Of a stretch of 64,000 bases of DNA, positions 35,282-47,768 are shown one piece after another (positions within the stretch are counted from its first letter, which is position 1; the number at the start of each line of letters is the position of its first letter). The position numbers and the translations under genes are program-made. This stretch comes from Zelopaecilomyces penicillatus (lineage: Eukaryota > Ascomycota > Sordariomycetes > Hypocreales > Pseudodiploosporaceae), in the NCBI GenBank assembly GCA_005765155.1, contig VCCP01000008.1, forward strand, positions 744,001 to 808,000, written 5' to 3'. Under the pieces are notes generated by a model, which had not been told where the DNA came from, did no database searches, and saw only the letters and a program-made list of their open reading frames with translations.

Positions 35282-37027
35282 GAGTGGGAATAAGGATGCG
35301 ATATTGTATAGATGTTGAAATACTACGTGGATCAAACACACACTGCTCTTACCAACCTTGATGCACTTGCTAGAATTGGATAATTGGGTGGGGGACTCCA
35401 ATAAGTCTCACCTCGCGAACCCCACGTCTGTGCTAATGCATGTATAAGCTGGTGTAGTTCCAGACGGTTTCCTATCTTAATAAAAACTACGAGAATTAAA
35501 TTGCATTCAGCAATCCAAGTAACAGTCTAGACTTTACAACTCGATCTATTCACAAGTTATATCATGTAAATACGTTACGGGTTACTCGCTCGGTTGGGAG
35601 ACGCGAATAGCTTCTAGTTGAGAAAGTGGGTTTATCATGTATTCAACAAAGGTTTAAAATGGTAGAAATGCATGTCATATGTGGAACTTTTTGCATCTCG
35701 CTGTCGAAGATTGCGGTGCTTTCCTTCACTGTGTAGATAGATGTCTGTAAGTTGAGAAGTAAACAAGTGGATTCCGAAAACCTTGACAATATGCACCATG
35801 ATTCATAACACAAGCCAAATATTGCTTCAACATGCAAGCCAAACAATACTTCAGCCTGCGAGTTCGCTTGAAATTTTTGATCTTGTGAGTTTCAGTAAAA
35901 GTCACGTTATATTCCTGCAATGCACAATGAGTAGGACGCGAACCTCGTCTAGAACCTTCCTGAGGCGGAAACTCACGTTCCTCATTTTCATCCTCCGAGT
36001 CATCTACCCACTTTATTACTCGATTCCCAATTTTTTCTGCATTGAAAACCTAAAGTCGACTCTTGAGTTTAGCTGAGCGCGGCGTTTCTCAAGAGTGTCA
36101 AACGTCTGTTTGGCAAGGCAGGAGGTGGTTGCTGCCCCCCCTTTTTCTTTCTCGCCGGCATGCCAGAACCTAGCAACCAATAGATGGACATTGCTCTCGG
36201 CCAAAGAAACCCGTGAGACAACCCCAATTCCAGTGACAACTTGAAATTCAGGTCGTAGTGTTTCTCAGTTTACAAATCTCTGGAACGCCTCGGTCAAGAG
36301 ATTTGCGCTGTAGAGTTGTGGCTAAAACGGTGGCGGATGTCGGAGAGGGGAGACAGAAAAGGTGGCCTCCAATATGTCTAATCTCTGATTTTTGGTTGAG
36401 CCATCTCGCTTACTTGCTCCAACTTGAACGTCCTTGTTTGCTATTGCTCCCGAATTTGAAGATGCCCGATTTGTTAGTAGAACCCATTGCCAAACATCTC
36501 ATGTGTATAGACTAGAATGCTCGTTGGGGACATTTTGCGATATAGCACTTGGCTACATCAGCTCACAGCATCTCTTGTGTCAAGCAAGTATGAACACACG
36601 CAAGTAAACGATCGAGTTCTTTCTTTTTCAGTATTGCAAAATGTAAGCTGCAAGGCGTGCGCCATGTTGGAATCACAGAGCACTCTGTAGAATGATCTTC
36701 TAAGTTTTCTTATGATGGGGCAAAAGGTGTTGCATAAGGTTTCTGAGATTTAAAGTCAGGAGAAGCAGCACATCCATCTCCGACAACTCTGGGTCCTCTC
36801 GTGACAGATTTTGGGTTGGCGAGGCAGAGGAACTCTATTCCCATGGAGTATATAATATCTCGCTGGCCCCCTCCTCCTAGCCTTTCTTTCTTTCTTTTTT
36901 CTTCACCAGTCATCTCAATAAGATCTCTTACTTTTGATATCTTATTACTGATAGATCCTTTTGGTATCTTACGTTTGTCACTTTACGTCTACCACTACCA
37001 CTACCACTACCTACCTCCCTCATCACA
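35282..37027. other. intergenic with TATA element near its end
   Basis: No gene recognised. TATATAA at 36849-36855 and a CT/CTACCA-rich leader (to 37020) probably belong to the next gene. Confidence 0.5.
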
Positions 37028-37609
37028 ATGGGTTCCTGTTTTTCCAAGCCTCCTTCTACCAAGAAGGGCAAGTGTCTCAAGAATGAGAAGCCGGTCAAGC
37101 CTGCGTGGGTTCATATAGATCCCAACTTGACTGCTGCCGACTTCAAGAAGGCTGAGAAAGCCATGAAGGCCCAGGGCAAGCGAAGCAACAAGGGCAGCGT
37201 CTCTGATGGTGGATACCAGAGAGTTGTTCTTGAAGGAGAGTTTCACGCAAACAGGCGTGAACGTGCTAACAATTTCTCCTCAGAAGGGTAAGTTTTATTA
37301 TCACTCATCCTACCCCATTGAAGACACGGCAAGCTAATATTTTCTTACAGAAGCGTCGGTCATGGCCGAACCTGGGAGGAAATTGGAGACTGGGTGTGTG
37401 ACGACCACATGTACAGAGACAAGGCGGCACCCAAGGCGGCACCCAAGGCTACGGCCAAGCCCGACTCCAAGGGCAAGGGCAAGGCCATTGCTCAGGGCAA
37501 GACCCATTCCAGGGCCGGGTCGGAGGCTGGAGCCAGGTCGAAGGCTGCGGTCAAGCCCACGGCTAAGCCGTCCAGGTATGCCCGACTTAACGACATGCCA
37601 TTTGCTTGA
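37028..37609 (+). CDS. small basic protein with N-terminal myristoylation/palmitoylation motif
   Basis: Exons 37028-37287 and 37351-37609 (63-nt intron) give 172 residues. The N-terminus MGSCFSKPP fits the N-myristoylation consensus (Gly2, Ser6) with Cys4 as a likely palmitoylation site, the pattern of membrane-anchored signalling proteins. The remainder is Lys-rich. An ordered middle (about 30-110) contains DPNLTAADFKKAEKAMKAQG and HGRTWEEIGDWVCDDHMYRD. The tail (about 112-160) is a degenerate Ala/Pro/Lys repeat (AAPKAAPKATAKP) and probably disordered. No known domain. Attachment to the inner face of the plasma membrane is inferred from the motif. A G-run motif lies just past the stop codon. 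Confidence 0.68.
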
Positions 37610-37649
37610 ATCACTTATTCGGCACATGGTTGTTTATCTATATATGGAC

Positions 37650-37686
37650 GGGGACTGGGGGAATGGGGGAATGGGGGAACGGGGGG
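37650..37686 (+). repeat. G-quadruplex-type motif downstream of the myristoylated-protein gene
   Basis: Five runs of 4-6 G separated by uniform three-base loops (ACT, AAT, AAT, AAC) on the coding strand, beginning 41 bases after the stop codon, so likely in the 3' untranslated region. It also reads as a short GGGGGAAT tandem repeat. Confidence 0.85.
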
Positions 37687-37857
37687 ATTCAATTTCATTT
37701 GTTAGCAAAAACACACTAGAACGTGATAATCATATTGCGACCAAAATGTGTTGATCCTGTGCCATTGTGATAATATTACTGCTTGCAAATCCCTACAGGT
37801 TTATATAATTTTCCTTGGAGATAAGACTCTAGAGATAGAAATTTTATAAGATTAGAT

Positions 37858-37897
37858 ATTGCTAGTTATTGCTGGCTATTGCTAGATATTGCTAGAC
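37858..37897. repeat. 10-bp tandem repeat, four units
   Basis: Four adjacent copies of TATTGCTAGA-like units (TATTGCTAGT, TATTGCTGGC, TATTGCTAGA twice). Confidence 0.85.
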
Positions 37898-37905
37898 AAG
37901 TATCA

Positions 37906-38120
37906 TCAGAGCTATAATCTTGAGTGGTATTACCAGCATTCAGCAGGTTCTGATAAATGATGGCAGGATTCATTACTCTGCTATTATTAGCTTTAGCGAT
38001 AAATATAATGTTCTATGCTGGAGTCTCGTTATAGTAAGTAGCTTTCTCTTTTACTTTATCAATCCAAGGCTCAGAGAACACATAATCAGAGCTAAAAGCT
38101 CGAGTGGTATTGACAGCATT
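37906..38120. repeat. 36-bp imperfect direct repeat pair
   Basis: The 36 bases at 37906-37941 recur at 38085-38120 with five mismatches; both start ATCAGAGCTA and end CAGCATT. They may be remnants of a duplicated or transposed sequence. Confidence 0.75.
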
Positions 38121-38746
38121 GACAAGTCCGATGCACGCTCACACGTTCATTGGGGCAAGCAAAGCTCGTAGGCAGATTGACCAATTGTCATGGTAGTCAG
38201 TATTTTCACTACGGCGCGAGTGCTCGCGGTGGCTCTGCCGCCTTTGGACATCCCATAAGGAGAGCAAATCTGGAGGCTACGCTCCGCGCAAGGTTGGCGC
38301 ATCAGCTTCGGGATATACGGAGATTTCAATTAGGTCTGAGGAAGAATGCTCAGATGCTGATGCTCAGATGCTGAGGGGTGTTGATTCCTGGGGGTTCGGC
38401 ACAGTCAATGCTGACTGAACAGCAGACGTCTCATTATTAATATGGATTCAGGTTGGAGTCAAGCACCAATGAATTACAGAGGCGCCACTGCCAGCTGCAG
38501 CACCACGCCGACGTCACTGGACTTCCATCCTCTCTCTCCACTCACGAGAACCGAACTCTTTCACCACCTCCACCACCACACGGCGCATTCGCAATACCAG
38601 TCGACCAGTCGTCTCTTTTTCTATTTCCCATCTGCCATAGACCTCTTCTTCCGCAGTCTTCCGCCTCTGACCCCGCGTTGAGCGATCCGTCCAGCGATAT
38701 CGCAGCTTGTTCTCTTGACGATCCCCAATCCCATTGCGAGTCAAGT

Positions 38747-38774
38747 CACACACACACACACACACACACACACA
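38747..38774. repeat. (CA)14 microsatellite abutting a start codon
   Basis: Fourteen CA units ending two bases before the ribose-5-phosphate isomerase ATG at 38777, so within its 5' leader. Confidence 0.9.
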
Positions 38775-38776
38775 CC

Positions 38777-39709
38777 ATGTCTCAAGACGCTTCTCTTATC
38801 GAGTCTGCGAAGCGGGCAGCCGCCTTCCAGGCCGTAGAAGACCATGTGCTGGCTTCGTACAAGTACATCGGCATTGGCTCCGGCAGCACCGTCGTCTATG
38901 TTGTCGAAGCCATCGCTGCGAGAGGCCCCGAGTTTTATTCTGGCATGACGTTTGTCCCGACGGGTAGTCAATCCAAGGGCCTGATCCGCAAGGCTGGGCT
39001 GAGGCTGTGTAATCTGGATGAGCTACCTACCATGGATGGCACAGGCACTACGGCTGCTTTGGACGTCGCATTCGATGGGGCCGACGAGGTGGACGAGGAC
39101 CTGAATCTCATCAAGGGAGGAGGCGGTTGCCTCTTTCAGGAAAAGCTCGTGGCGATAGCGGCTAGAAAGTTCATTGCCGTGGCTGGTAAGTCTACTCAGT
39201 ATTCTGTGCATCGTCAAAGTACCCTGCGATTATTTATTTATTCATTCATTTATTTACCTTGAACATCAGATTCGCGCAAGCAATCGCCTCGCCTATGCAC
39301 CAAGTGGAAGACCATCCCCATCGAGGTTCTCCCTCTTGCCGCTCCCCAGGTTCTCAGCCGTCTCATTGCAATGGGCTCCCCCAACCCGGTAGTGCGGTCG
39401 GGGCTTCCTAGCAAGGCCGGCGAGTGTGTAACGGACAATGGGATGTGGATTATCGATGCCCCCTTTGCGCCACTGCTGTTGGCGAAAGATCTTACCGCTG
39501 ACGTTGCTGGAACGGGCGAAAATGGAGTCTGGGAAGTGAGCAAGCTGGCGGAGGAACTGGTGAAACTACCTGGTATCGTGGAAACCGGTCTATTCTACGG
39601 GTTCAACGGAGTGCAGGCAACAAAGCTAGGCAAGGAGCTGCAAGCCCAGAAGCCTATTGCGGCTTATTTCGGGACATTGACGGGAGAGGTTCAGGTTCAA
39701 CAGGGCTGA
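38777..39709 (+). CDS. RKI1: ribose-5-phosphate isomerase A type
   Basis: Interconverts ribose-5-phosphate and ribulose-5-phosphate in the non-oxidative pentose phosphate pathway; cytosolic. Exons 38777-39185 and 39270-39709 (84-nt intron) give 282 residues. RpiA signatures are present: GIGSGSTVVYVVEAI near residue 35, FDGADEVDEDLNLIKGGGG (catalytic Asp and phosphate-binding region) near 95-115, and EKLVAIAARKFI. The frame is open upstream of the (CA)n tract, but MSQDASLIESAK at 38777 is the usual start and alignment position for this enzyme. Intact. Confidence 0.93.
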
Positions 39710-40288
39710 TGTACTGGGTATATTAGACAGGAAGCAAGTTGCTTATAGTATGTGACACATGATGTGTAAAAAGTTCTTGTGCTATTCGTGACTACAGATA
39801 TTGATACATTGATATCTGCATATCCCCTGCACGGCATGCTCTGTAAAAGCCATATCTTCTCAATCTTAACTGCCGCGGCAAATGATACGTCTCACCCACC
39901 CCCTCTCCCTTATATCAAATCCTCGTATCCGCATCCCAGGCATCGGTGCCCTGTCTACCAACTTGTGAAGCTATCGCTTTGGGGTGTCACTCATGTGACA
40001 GGCGACCCCAAACCCATGTTCACATCCCCTCGACTCGCCCATCATTATCGTAGCGTCGTCAACCATGATCCATCGTTTCAAGCCCTGGTATTCACTCAAA
40101 GTATCGTGTGATGCAATTCATATCGGGACGTCATGTAGATGAATGAGCCCGGTCCTACCAACCACCTCGCAGTAGGTGCAAAACTGAAATTCAGTTCAAG
40201 TTGCACATTAGACAACTGCGACAAACTGAGTCGGTGCATTTCAGCCTGCTCTCTATTCATTTTCTCCGATGTCATTCTCAACCTTCTT
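39710..40288. other. intergenic between convergent genes
   Basis: 3' regions of the isomerase and the PKS; no other feature. Confidence 0.6.
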
Positions 40289-43200
40289 TCAGCCAGCCTT
40301 TTGCAACTTTGCCGCTGCTTCGCTCGATAGTTCGCCAATAGAAGACCCTCCGAGAAGTTTCAAGATTGGCACATCAACACCAACCTCGCGCACCAGCCAT
40401 GTTCGCAGATCCACGGCAACGAGCGAATCCACACCAAGCTCCGTCAACGAGTTATCCGCCGTGACGCTGCTATCATCGGACAATTGTAGTTTGTGTTTGA
40501 GCTTCGCGATGAATCCGGTCGAAATAATCTCAGCGCACTCACGGGGACTGCTTGTAGTTTTCAGTTGCTCTTTGATGGGTACCTGAGCCATCTTATCCGT
40601 AGTTGAAGCAGTTGATGAGAGATCTTGGAAATGCTCGATGAAATGCCAAGTCTTGGTGTTGGGATACCAAATAATATTTGTCTTCTCTGCTGGATTGGCG
40701 CTTCGGAAGCCAGCAATAATATCAGGATTGCGACCGGCCTCTGGTCGGCCAGCTAGAATGCCCTCTGCAAAAAGCGAATGTAGATCCTGTTCTGAGACAT
40801 GATAGCAGCCAAGAGCATCGTTGATTTGAGCCAACAGAGCCTCATCCGTGTTTGACACATAACCAACTCCAAGAATCTGCCCGGGGTTGATAATGCTACC
40901 TACAAGTCCACGCTGCCTTCGAGAGCGGATAAGGCTGGACATGAAGGAGTTGGCTGCGGCATAGGCCGTTTGGGAACGATTACCCAGGTGACCGGAGATG
41001 GAACCCATGAGGATGAAGAAATCCAAGTCGCTTTCAGAATACGATTCATCCAAGAACATGCTACCATCGACCTTTGGTTTCAGCGTCTTTAGCCAGTCCG
41101 TATGTGGCATTTTGGAAAACCGCTGGTCTGCGAGTATCATGGCGCCATTGACTACACCCCCAATGGGAGATAGCTGCTCATGAATAACCTTTTTGACATT
41201 CAAGATGGATTTCTTATCAGTAATATCCCTGCCGAAGATGTTAGTTATCAAATAAGATGGTATCATCGCAGAAGTGTATAAATACTTACATGGCCATTAC
41301 TGAGACCTTTACTCCTTTGCTCATCATTTGATCGATCCACCATTGTTCAACTTTTGGATTTCGACTTGTCAGCACCACCGATCGAGCTCCTCTCTCAACC
41401 ATCCACTGGCACACCGAACGTCCCAGATCACCCGTCATGCCAATGAGTAGGTAAGTTTTGCTGGCGGAAAGTGAAACCATGTCGCTTGCAGGCTTGACCA
41501 GGGCTTGGACATTTTGTTTTTGCGTCCAATCAATTATCTCCAATTGACTAGACGAGTCTCTTGGTTGATATTCTGCGATATTGGTGGTTTTGACAGCTGA
41601 TGGGAATTTGGAAGCTGCTTCCATGAGCAGCCTTCCTAAGAAAATTGCCGATGTAGAATTGCTAGAGCTTTCACGGCCTTGTGCGATGGCAGATGCATTC
41701 TCGAGAGGGACATCATCAGGTAGAAGGGCTTCGAGACGCCTTCTGAAAATGGAGGGCAAACCGGTAGTTTCATCGCCAAAGTACGCAAACGATATGTCAT
41801 GAATGGGAAGAACATTCTGGATCGTGCGAGAAGATGTCGCAGCATGAATATACACAGTCGATGAGTGCTCCAAAATGGCACTCTGTATCTTACTGGTGAC
41901 AAATATCGGTCGAATGAGCGTCCCAGAAACCGCGGAATTCATAGCCAAACGAAGCGCATCATCAGCTTCGTAAAGCAGCACTGCGCTATTGTTTCTTGCT
42001 CTCATCACGATAGTTTCAGCTAGTGCTAAAGACGCAACATAATTGAGATACGCAGCTTCGTCTGCCTCTTGTATACATTGCGGGACTGACCAGCACTCAC
42101 GCGGCGAGGCATAAAGGAGAGAAGCCTGTGTTTCGGAAACGACCAAAACCCGGGCGCCAGTCCTCTGCTCAGTTCCAAGAACGAGGAAACGTGCCTCCGC
42201 ATTTTCAAATCTGAAGCGGAGAGAGGTTGAGTATCGCGCTTGAATGACATTATTAGCCTTTGCAGCTGCTTCCTCGATTGACAGGTTCTTCTCAATCTGT
42301 AAGCTACCAGATTCTATCAAGCTCACGTTGGAAGTTTGGAGGTCTACATCTTGATATACAAGCCGTCTGTCAGACATGTAGCGTTTGTTGATGGAGCCAT
42401 CGTTCTTCAAGCGCGAAATCCACATTTTCCCATTCTCATAGCGAACCTCGTTCTCAGTAGACCAGACTCGTTGAGAGAAGCTAAAGTCGTTGGTCAACTC
42501 AACAACCGTCATCTTGAGCAGTTGCGACGTGATGAACTCTTCATTCATCGCTTCTAAATCAACAATATTCAGGTGTTGGTAGAGAGAATGGGGATTTTCG
42601 TATGCGGCGCTTGCGAGTAGTCCTCGACTCATTCCAATGCTAGGTTCCGCATTTTCAGAGCCAAAGGTGACCCAGAGCATTTGACTGCAAGAATCAACCA
42701 AGTTCTGGAGATTCTCATACTGCTGCTGGGAAATGTCGTTGAATAGGATGTCGTCAGTCTCCAGGACAAGCACAGCGGACATTGGCTCCACGTGTCGTAG
42801 GCTGGGTGAGTCAAGAGCTGTCATGGGAAATATCTGCTTGAAGTATGGTGTCAAGGTTGAATAAAACGATTCCGAAAGCCGAGATGGATCTTCTGTAGCA
42901 CCTCCGATGATGTAAAGCGACCTATCGCTAGATGGTCTAGCGTGTTCGTTGAACAACGGATCCCGGAGTTGTAAGATTTCCTTGTCAACAGCCTGTGAGA
43001 CAATGACAGAGAAAGGTCGCAAAGACTCCTCATGATGCGGCGTGATTGTGTCCACTCCTGAAAACTCTGCGCTCTTTAGCATTTGATCCCAGGTATTGGC
43101 ATTCACCATGGGTCCCCAAACACGGCCATCTGCTTCACCTACCCACCAACTAGGGAAACCGCTGAAGATGAATGATCCAACAAGAATATCAGGACTCGTT

Positions 43201-46200
43201 CCCTCCAGAAGCACCAGATAGCCTCCAGGTTTCAAGAGCGATCTGGTATGAGCTAAGCTCTTCTGCAACGAAGAGGTAGTGTGGAGGACGTTGGATGCCA
43301 CAATCAAGTCGTATGAATGCTCCTCGAACCCTTGTGACACGGGACTTACTTCAATATCTAGGGCTTTGTACTGAAACCTGTCGGAATGATCTTTGAACTT
43401 CTCTCCAGCTGCATCGAAAAACGCAGGCGACACATCGGTATATGTGTAAGAGTGATAAGATCGCCCAATGTGCTCAAGTATGGCATCAGTCGCTGAGCCA
43501 GTGCCTGCTCCAATTTCCAAAATCTTCATGCGGGGGAAACGAAAGGTGATCTGATCAGCAACAGATGCCAGCTGCCCAAGAATATCCGCGTTTGTGAATT
43601 CTTTGTACAGTCGTCCAAGGAGGTCGTCTTTTTTGCGCAACTCTTGTTGAATCGAAATGTCTCCGCGAAGAAAGGAGAGCATGTTATCGCCAACAATTTG
43701 CAGAGCCACCACATCAACGGCAGATGTGTCCAGCTTAGCAGTGACCTTTTCTTGTGTTGAATCAAGCCAGTCGCTTTTGCATACTGGATGCTGCCCAGTT
43801 CGTGTCAAATTAAGGACGTGGTTGATCCAATCGACAACTTTTTGCCCATGCCAATCCAGTCCTGCGATGTCGTCTGCGCTCAAGCTTTCGCTGACTTTTT
43901 TCATGTATAGCAAAGCCAGCTGCTGTTTTAGCTGTGATTGAAGATGAACCTCGGGTAACTGCTCAACAAAAGGTAAACTGGCATCTGGCTCAAGCGGTCC
44001 GTAGACAGTCTCTGAGAAAAGCACCCGATCATTGGAGGGACTCGGAGCTCCCAACGGGGATACCTTGACACCTTCCATCTGAATGGCACAGTTTCCTTCA
44101 AGATCATATATCGCCGCGTCTCCATAAATGCCAGCAGGGCTGTAATCCGTCAACTTTGCATCAAATGCAACATTGTCTCCCAGGCCACTCTTGCCACCAA
44201 ATAAGGGATTCACAGAAATCCTAGAAATCTTGGTTGGTACAAGAAGTGTGTAAAGCCGCCCGTCATCACATGCTCCTATTGAACCAAGAATTGTTTGCAG
44301 GAGCGTGTCCATCATAGCTGGGTGCATCATCAGTGCCGATGCGTCCGTATCTTGGCGTGAGGCGTTTGCCATGAGACCAGTCGTCACATCCTTCATTCTG
44401 CTAATCTCAGTGATGCCGCGGAACAATCCAGTATATCCATAACCGACCCCCTCAAGGTATGAGTAGAATTTATCAACCTTTGTGGGAACAACGTATTGTT
44501 TTGAAGTGTCCCTGGGCGGCAACACAGAGATGCCTTGTTTGCCCAAAGTCACCTCCAAAGTGCCGTGTGCGCAACGTCGAAATGTGCCAGAGAAAGAGGC
44601 GTGGCAAGAAAAATCAGCAGAAATGCCGCTGCTAGTCGTCGTTAAGTTTTCTACTTTGAAAATTGTCTCTACTCCGATTGATGAAGAGTCGTCGAATGCA
44701 ATCGCCTGGTTGACATGGAACTCGCAAACGTCGACCAGTTGAATTAGTTTATCGTCTGCCATTATCGAAGCAGCTTCCAAGGCCATGGCGACGTAGGCAG
44801 TGGCCGGGAAAACAGTTTGACCCTCAATCTGATGTCCAGAAAGCCAATGTATATCCTCTGGGCGCAGATAATTTCTCCACCTCCATTCACCATCCACTTC
44901 CTCAGTGCTCCGCTTGCCAAGTAATAGGTGAGGAGAAATGGGTCGACATGCCATGGCTTTTGAGGTCCTTGACTCTGCCCAGTAGCTGTGTGAGTGATCG
45001 AACGGATATGTCGGTACTTCTTTGGCAATATCGCCCAACTGTACCGGAGATTGGAGCAGCATATTTGCATATGGTGCTAGCTCGCAGAAACTTGACCCAA
45101 CAATAGCCCAAAGAGACCCAAGAGTCTCTGCCACTGTCTGCAGACCACTACGGCCACGCAGAAGCATTCCAAAGTAAGGCAAATCCTCTGGAGCGTCGCT
45201 TCCAAGAACATCAGATAGAGTCTGTTTGACTGGCCCTTGCAGAGCCGTGTGCGGGCCGATTTCAATAATGAGTTCGGGATTGGTGTTTGCCATAGCGGCT
45301 GATAGTGAATCTGTGAAATTGACGGGCTTAAGCATATTATCGTTCCAATAACTGCCTATCAAGGATTTCAGATCGGAATCATCGATTTGACGCCCATGAT
45401 GAACACTGGAGAACCATTTCGTTTGCGAACCCTTTTGGAGTTGGATATCAGCGGATTCCAATGCGCAGAGATAGGCGCTTGAGCAAGCTACCATATGATG
45501 CGAATGATACGCCGTATCGACTTTGAGCATTCTTGCAAACTTATGCTCGGCTTTTAGTAAAGCCTCAATTTCTTTCACAGCGTCGCCGTTGCCAGAAAGA
45601 GTGACACTCTGGGGCGAGTTGAAGGCCGCAACAGAGACGCGGCCACGGAATTGCTCCTGGTTACACAAAGAGTTGGCCTCGTCCACAGAGAGACTTGCTG
45701 CCAACATAGCTCCGGGTTGACCATCTGCACCAGCAAGTTTCGCAACCAGACCTCTCAAATGCGCAATTCGGATAGCATCACTGGCAGTAATAAGGCCAGC
45801 TGCATACGCCGCTCCAATTTCTCCCGACGAATGCCCAATCACAGCTGAAAAAGTGATGCCAGCAGCGTGTAGGATATTCACCTGCACGATTTGAAGGGCA
45901 GTACATAGTGGTTGCGATATAGCTGCTTCACTGAGGCGGGAGTACTCTGCTGGCGCGGAAAGCTCCTCCATCAGCATATACCTGGGGCGATACTGAGAAG
46001 GCAATTCGTCAAGAGCCGCCTGCAACTCTTCGATCCACTGCCTCGCTTGACTAGACTTCAAAATGAGATCCAGTCCCATTTGAGCCCACTGCGCACCCTG
46101 GCCTGTGAAAATTCCCAGGACTTCCTTTTGTGTCGAGCTCGTTTTGCGAACAATTGTAAGAGCCTGTTTCTCTCTTCTCCGCAGAATTTCGTCGTTAATC

Positions 46201-47768
46201 TCGGCTTTCAAAGCGCTTGTGGAAGATGCATAGAGAACAACTTTGTATGTAAATGTGTCACGTTGGCCAAACAGCGCCATTGCCAAGCGTGCATGATCAG
46301 CATCAGGATTGACTTCGAGATATTGACTCCATGATGACAGGTACCCGCCCAAGCTGAAGTCAGACGTCGCAGAGAAGACAAATGGTAGAGGCACCGGTGC
46401 TGACACCGGGATGTGATCTTGAAATAGCTTCTGTGGGCTTGTGTCATAATGCTCCAAGATAACATGTGCATTGGTCCCGCCAAACCCAAAAGAATTGACG
46501 GATGCTCTCCGAGGAACACCAGGAGGCAGCTGTGGCCATGACCTAATCCTGATTGGTACAAGTAGGTTCTTGTAATAAGGCTCGACTTTGGGGTTCAAAG
46601 TATTGAAGTGTAAGTTTGGAACGATGATGCCATGCTGTAAGCATAATGATGCCTTCAAGAGCCCAGCAATTCCAGCTGTGCCCTCTGTGTGCCCAATCAC
46701 AGTCTTGACAGAACCAACGAGCAGCTTTTCATGGTCACCGGCTCTTCTTACACCATCTGGGAAGAATGCTTGGGAAATGGCACTGGCTTCCTGAGGGTCA
46801 CCTGCTTGTGTGCCAGTGCCATGTGCCTCAAAGTATTGGCAGCGGTCTTCGGGTTTCTCCAGGTTAAGACCTGCTTTCTCGTATGTTGATCGAATGAGAC
46901 GAGCTTGCGCTGTTCCAGAGGGCATGGTGATTCCCATAGTCCGTCCGTCTTGGTTGATGTTGGCTTCTCTGATGATGCTTTCGATATGGTCCCCATCGGC
47001 AATGGCATCTGAGAGCTTTTTCAGAACCACAGCAGCGACACCTTCGCCTCGGGCATAGCCATCAGCATCCACGTCCCACATGCGGCTGTGACCTGTGGGG
47101 GAGAGCATGTTCAGCCTGCTGGCGGACATGTAGAATATAGGGGACAAAATCAGATTTGTGCCACAAGCGACAGCCGTTCGGCAACCACCCTCCCGGAGAG
47201 CTTGTACAGCCAAGTGAACAGCTACCAGACTTGATGAACAAGCAGTATCAATTGTCATTGAAGGCCCGTTCCAGTCGAAGAAGTATGATAATCTGTTCGA
47301 AATATTGTTGCGTGCTATGCCTGTCGAAGCATATTGTGGTAGCCGGTCAATATCCCTAGCCAAGATCTGAGAATAGTCATCGCACATGACTCCACAGAAT
47401 GCTCCTGTCGAAGACCCTTGGAGCGAAGTTGGTCGAATCCCAGACCTCTCGATGGCTTCGTAAACCGTCTCTAGCAAAAGCCTCTGCTGGGGATCTATGC
47501 TCTCGGCCTCCCGTGCCGAAATGTTGAAAAAAGGGGCATCAAACTGACGTAAATCCTCGGATAGAAAGTACGAATGCCGCACGTATGTTGTTCCATGATT
47601 CTTGCTATCCGGGTGGTAAAATGCATCGACACTGAACCGGTCGGAAGGTATCTCGGATGACAGGTCCCGTGGTTCTTTCAAAAGTGACCACAACGTGGAT
47701 GGAGACGATACACCGCCCGGGAATCGACATCCCGAGCCGATGATTGCAATGGGCTCGTTGCCTGCCAT
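40289..47768 (-). CDS. highly reducing type I polyketide synthase, KS-AT-DH-CMeT-(ER-less)-KR-ACP
   Basis: Iterative HR-PKS of 2472 residues. Exons 47768-41290 and 41228-40289 are separated by a 61-nt intron. Ketosynthase residues are complete: Cys177 (DTACSSS), His316 (EAHGTGT), His360 (VIGHTEG). Acyltransferase: GHSSGE, Ser648. Dehydratase: HQIEGQTVFP about residue 979 and HPAMMD downstream. C-methyltransferase: EIGAGTGSAT about 1415. Ketoreductase: GMTGDLGRS about 2105. ACP: LGVDSL about 2426. Between CMeT and KR I find no NADPH-binding enoylreductase motifs, only a ~600-residue segment resembling the degenerate ER/structural KR region of ER-less PKSs. The protein ends after the ACP, so no thioesterase, reductase or condensation domain: product release must be in trans. 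The product would be an unsaturated, possibly methylated polyene-type acyl chain. Divergent from an af470-like monooxygenase gene. Confidence 0.93.

Larger units (their letters stand above)
37610..38746. other. intergenic with short repeats
   Basis: Between the myristoylated-protein gene and ribose-5-phosphate isomerase. Holds the G-run motif, a 10-bp tandem repeat and a 36-bp direct repeat, listed separately. No gene recognised. Confidence 0.55.

Noticed and set aside
38453..38776. Upstream in-frame extension of ribose-5-phosphate isomerase through the CA repeat
   Set aside because: It would add His-Thr repeats and low-complexity residues absent from the family; the ATG at 38777 aligns with the normal start.
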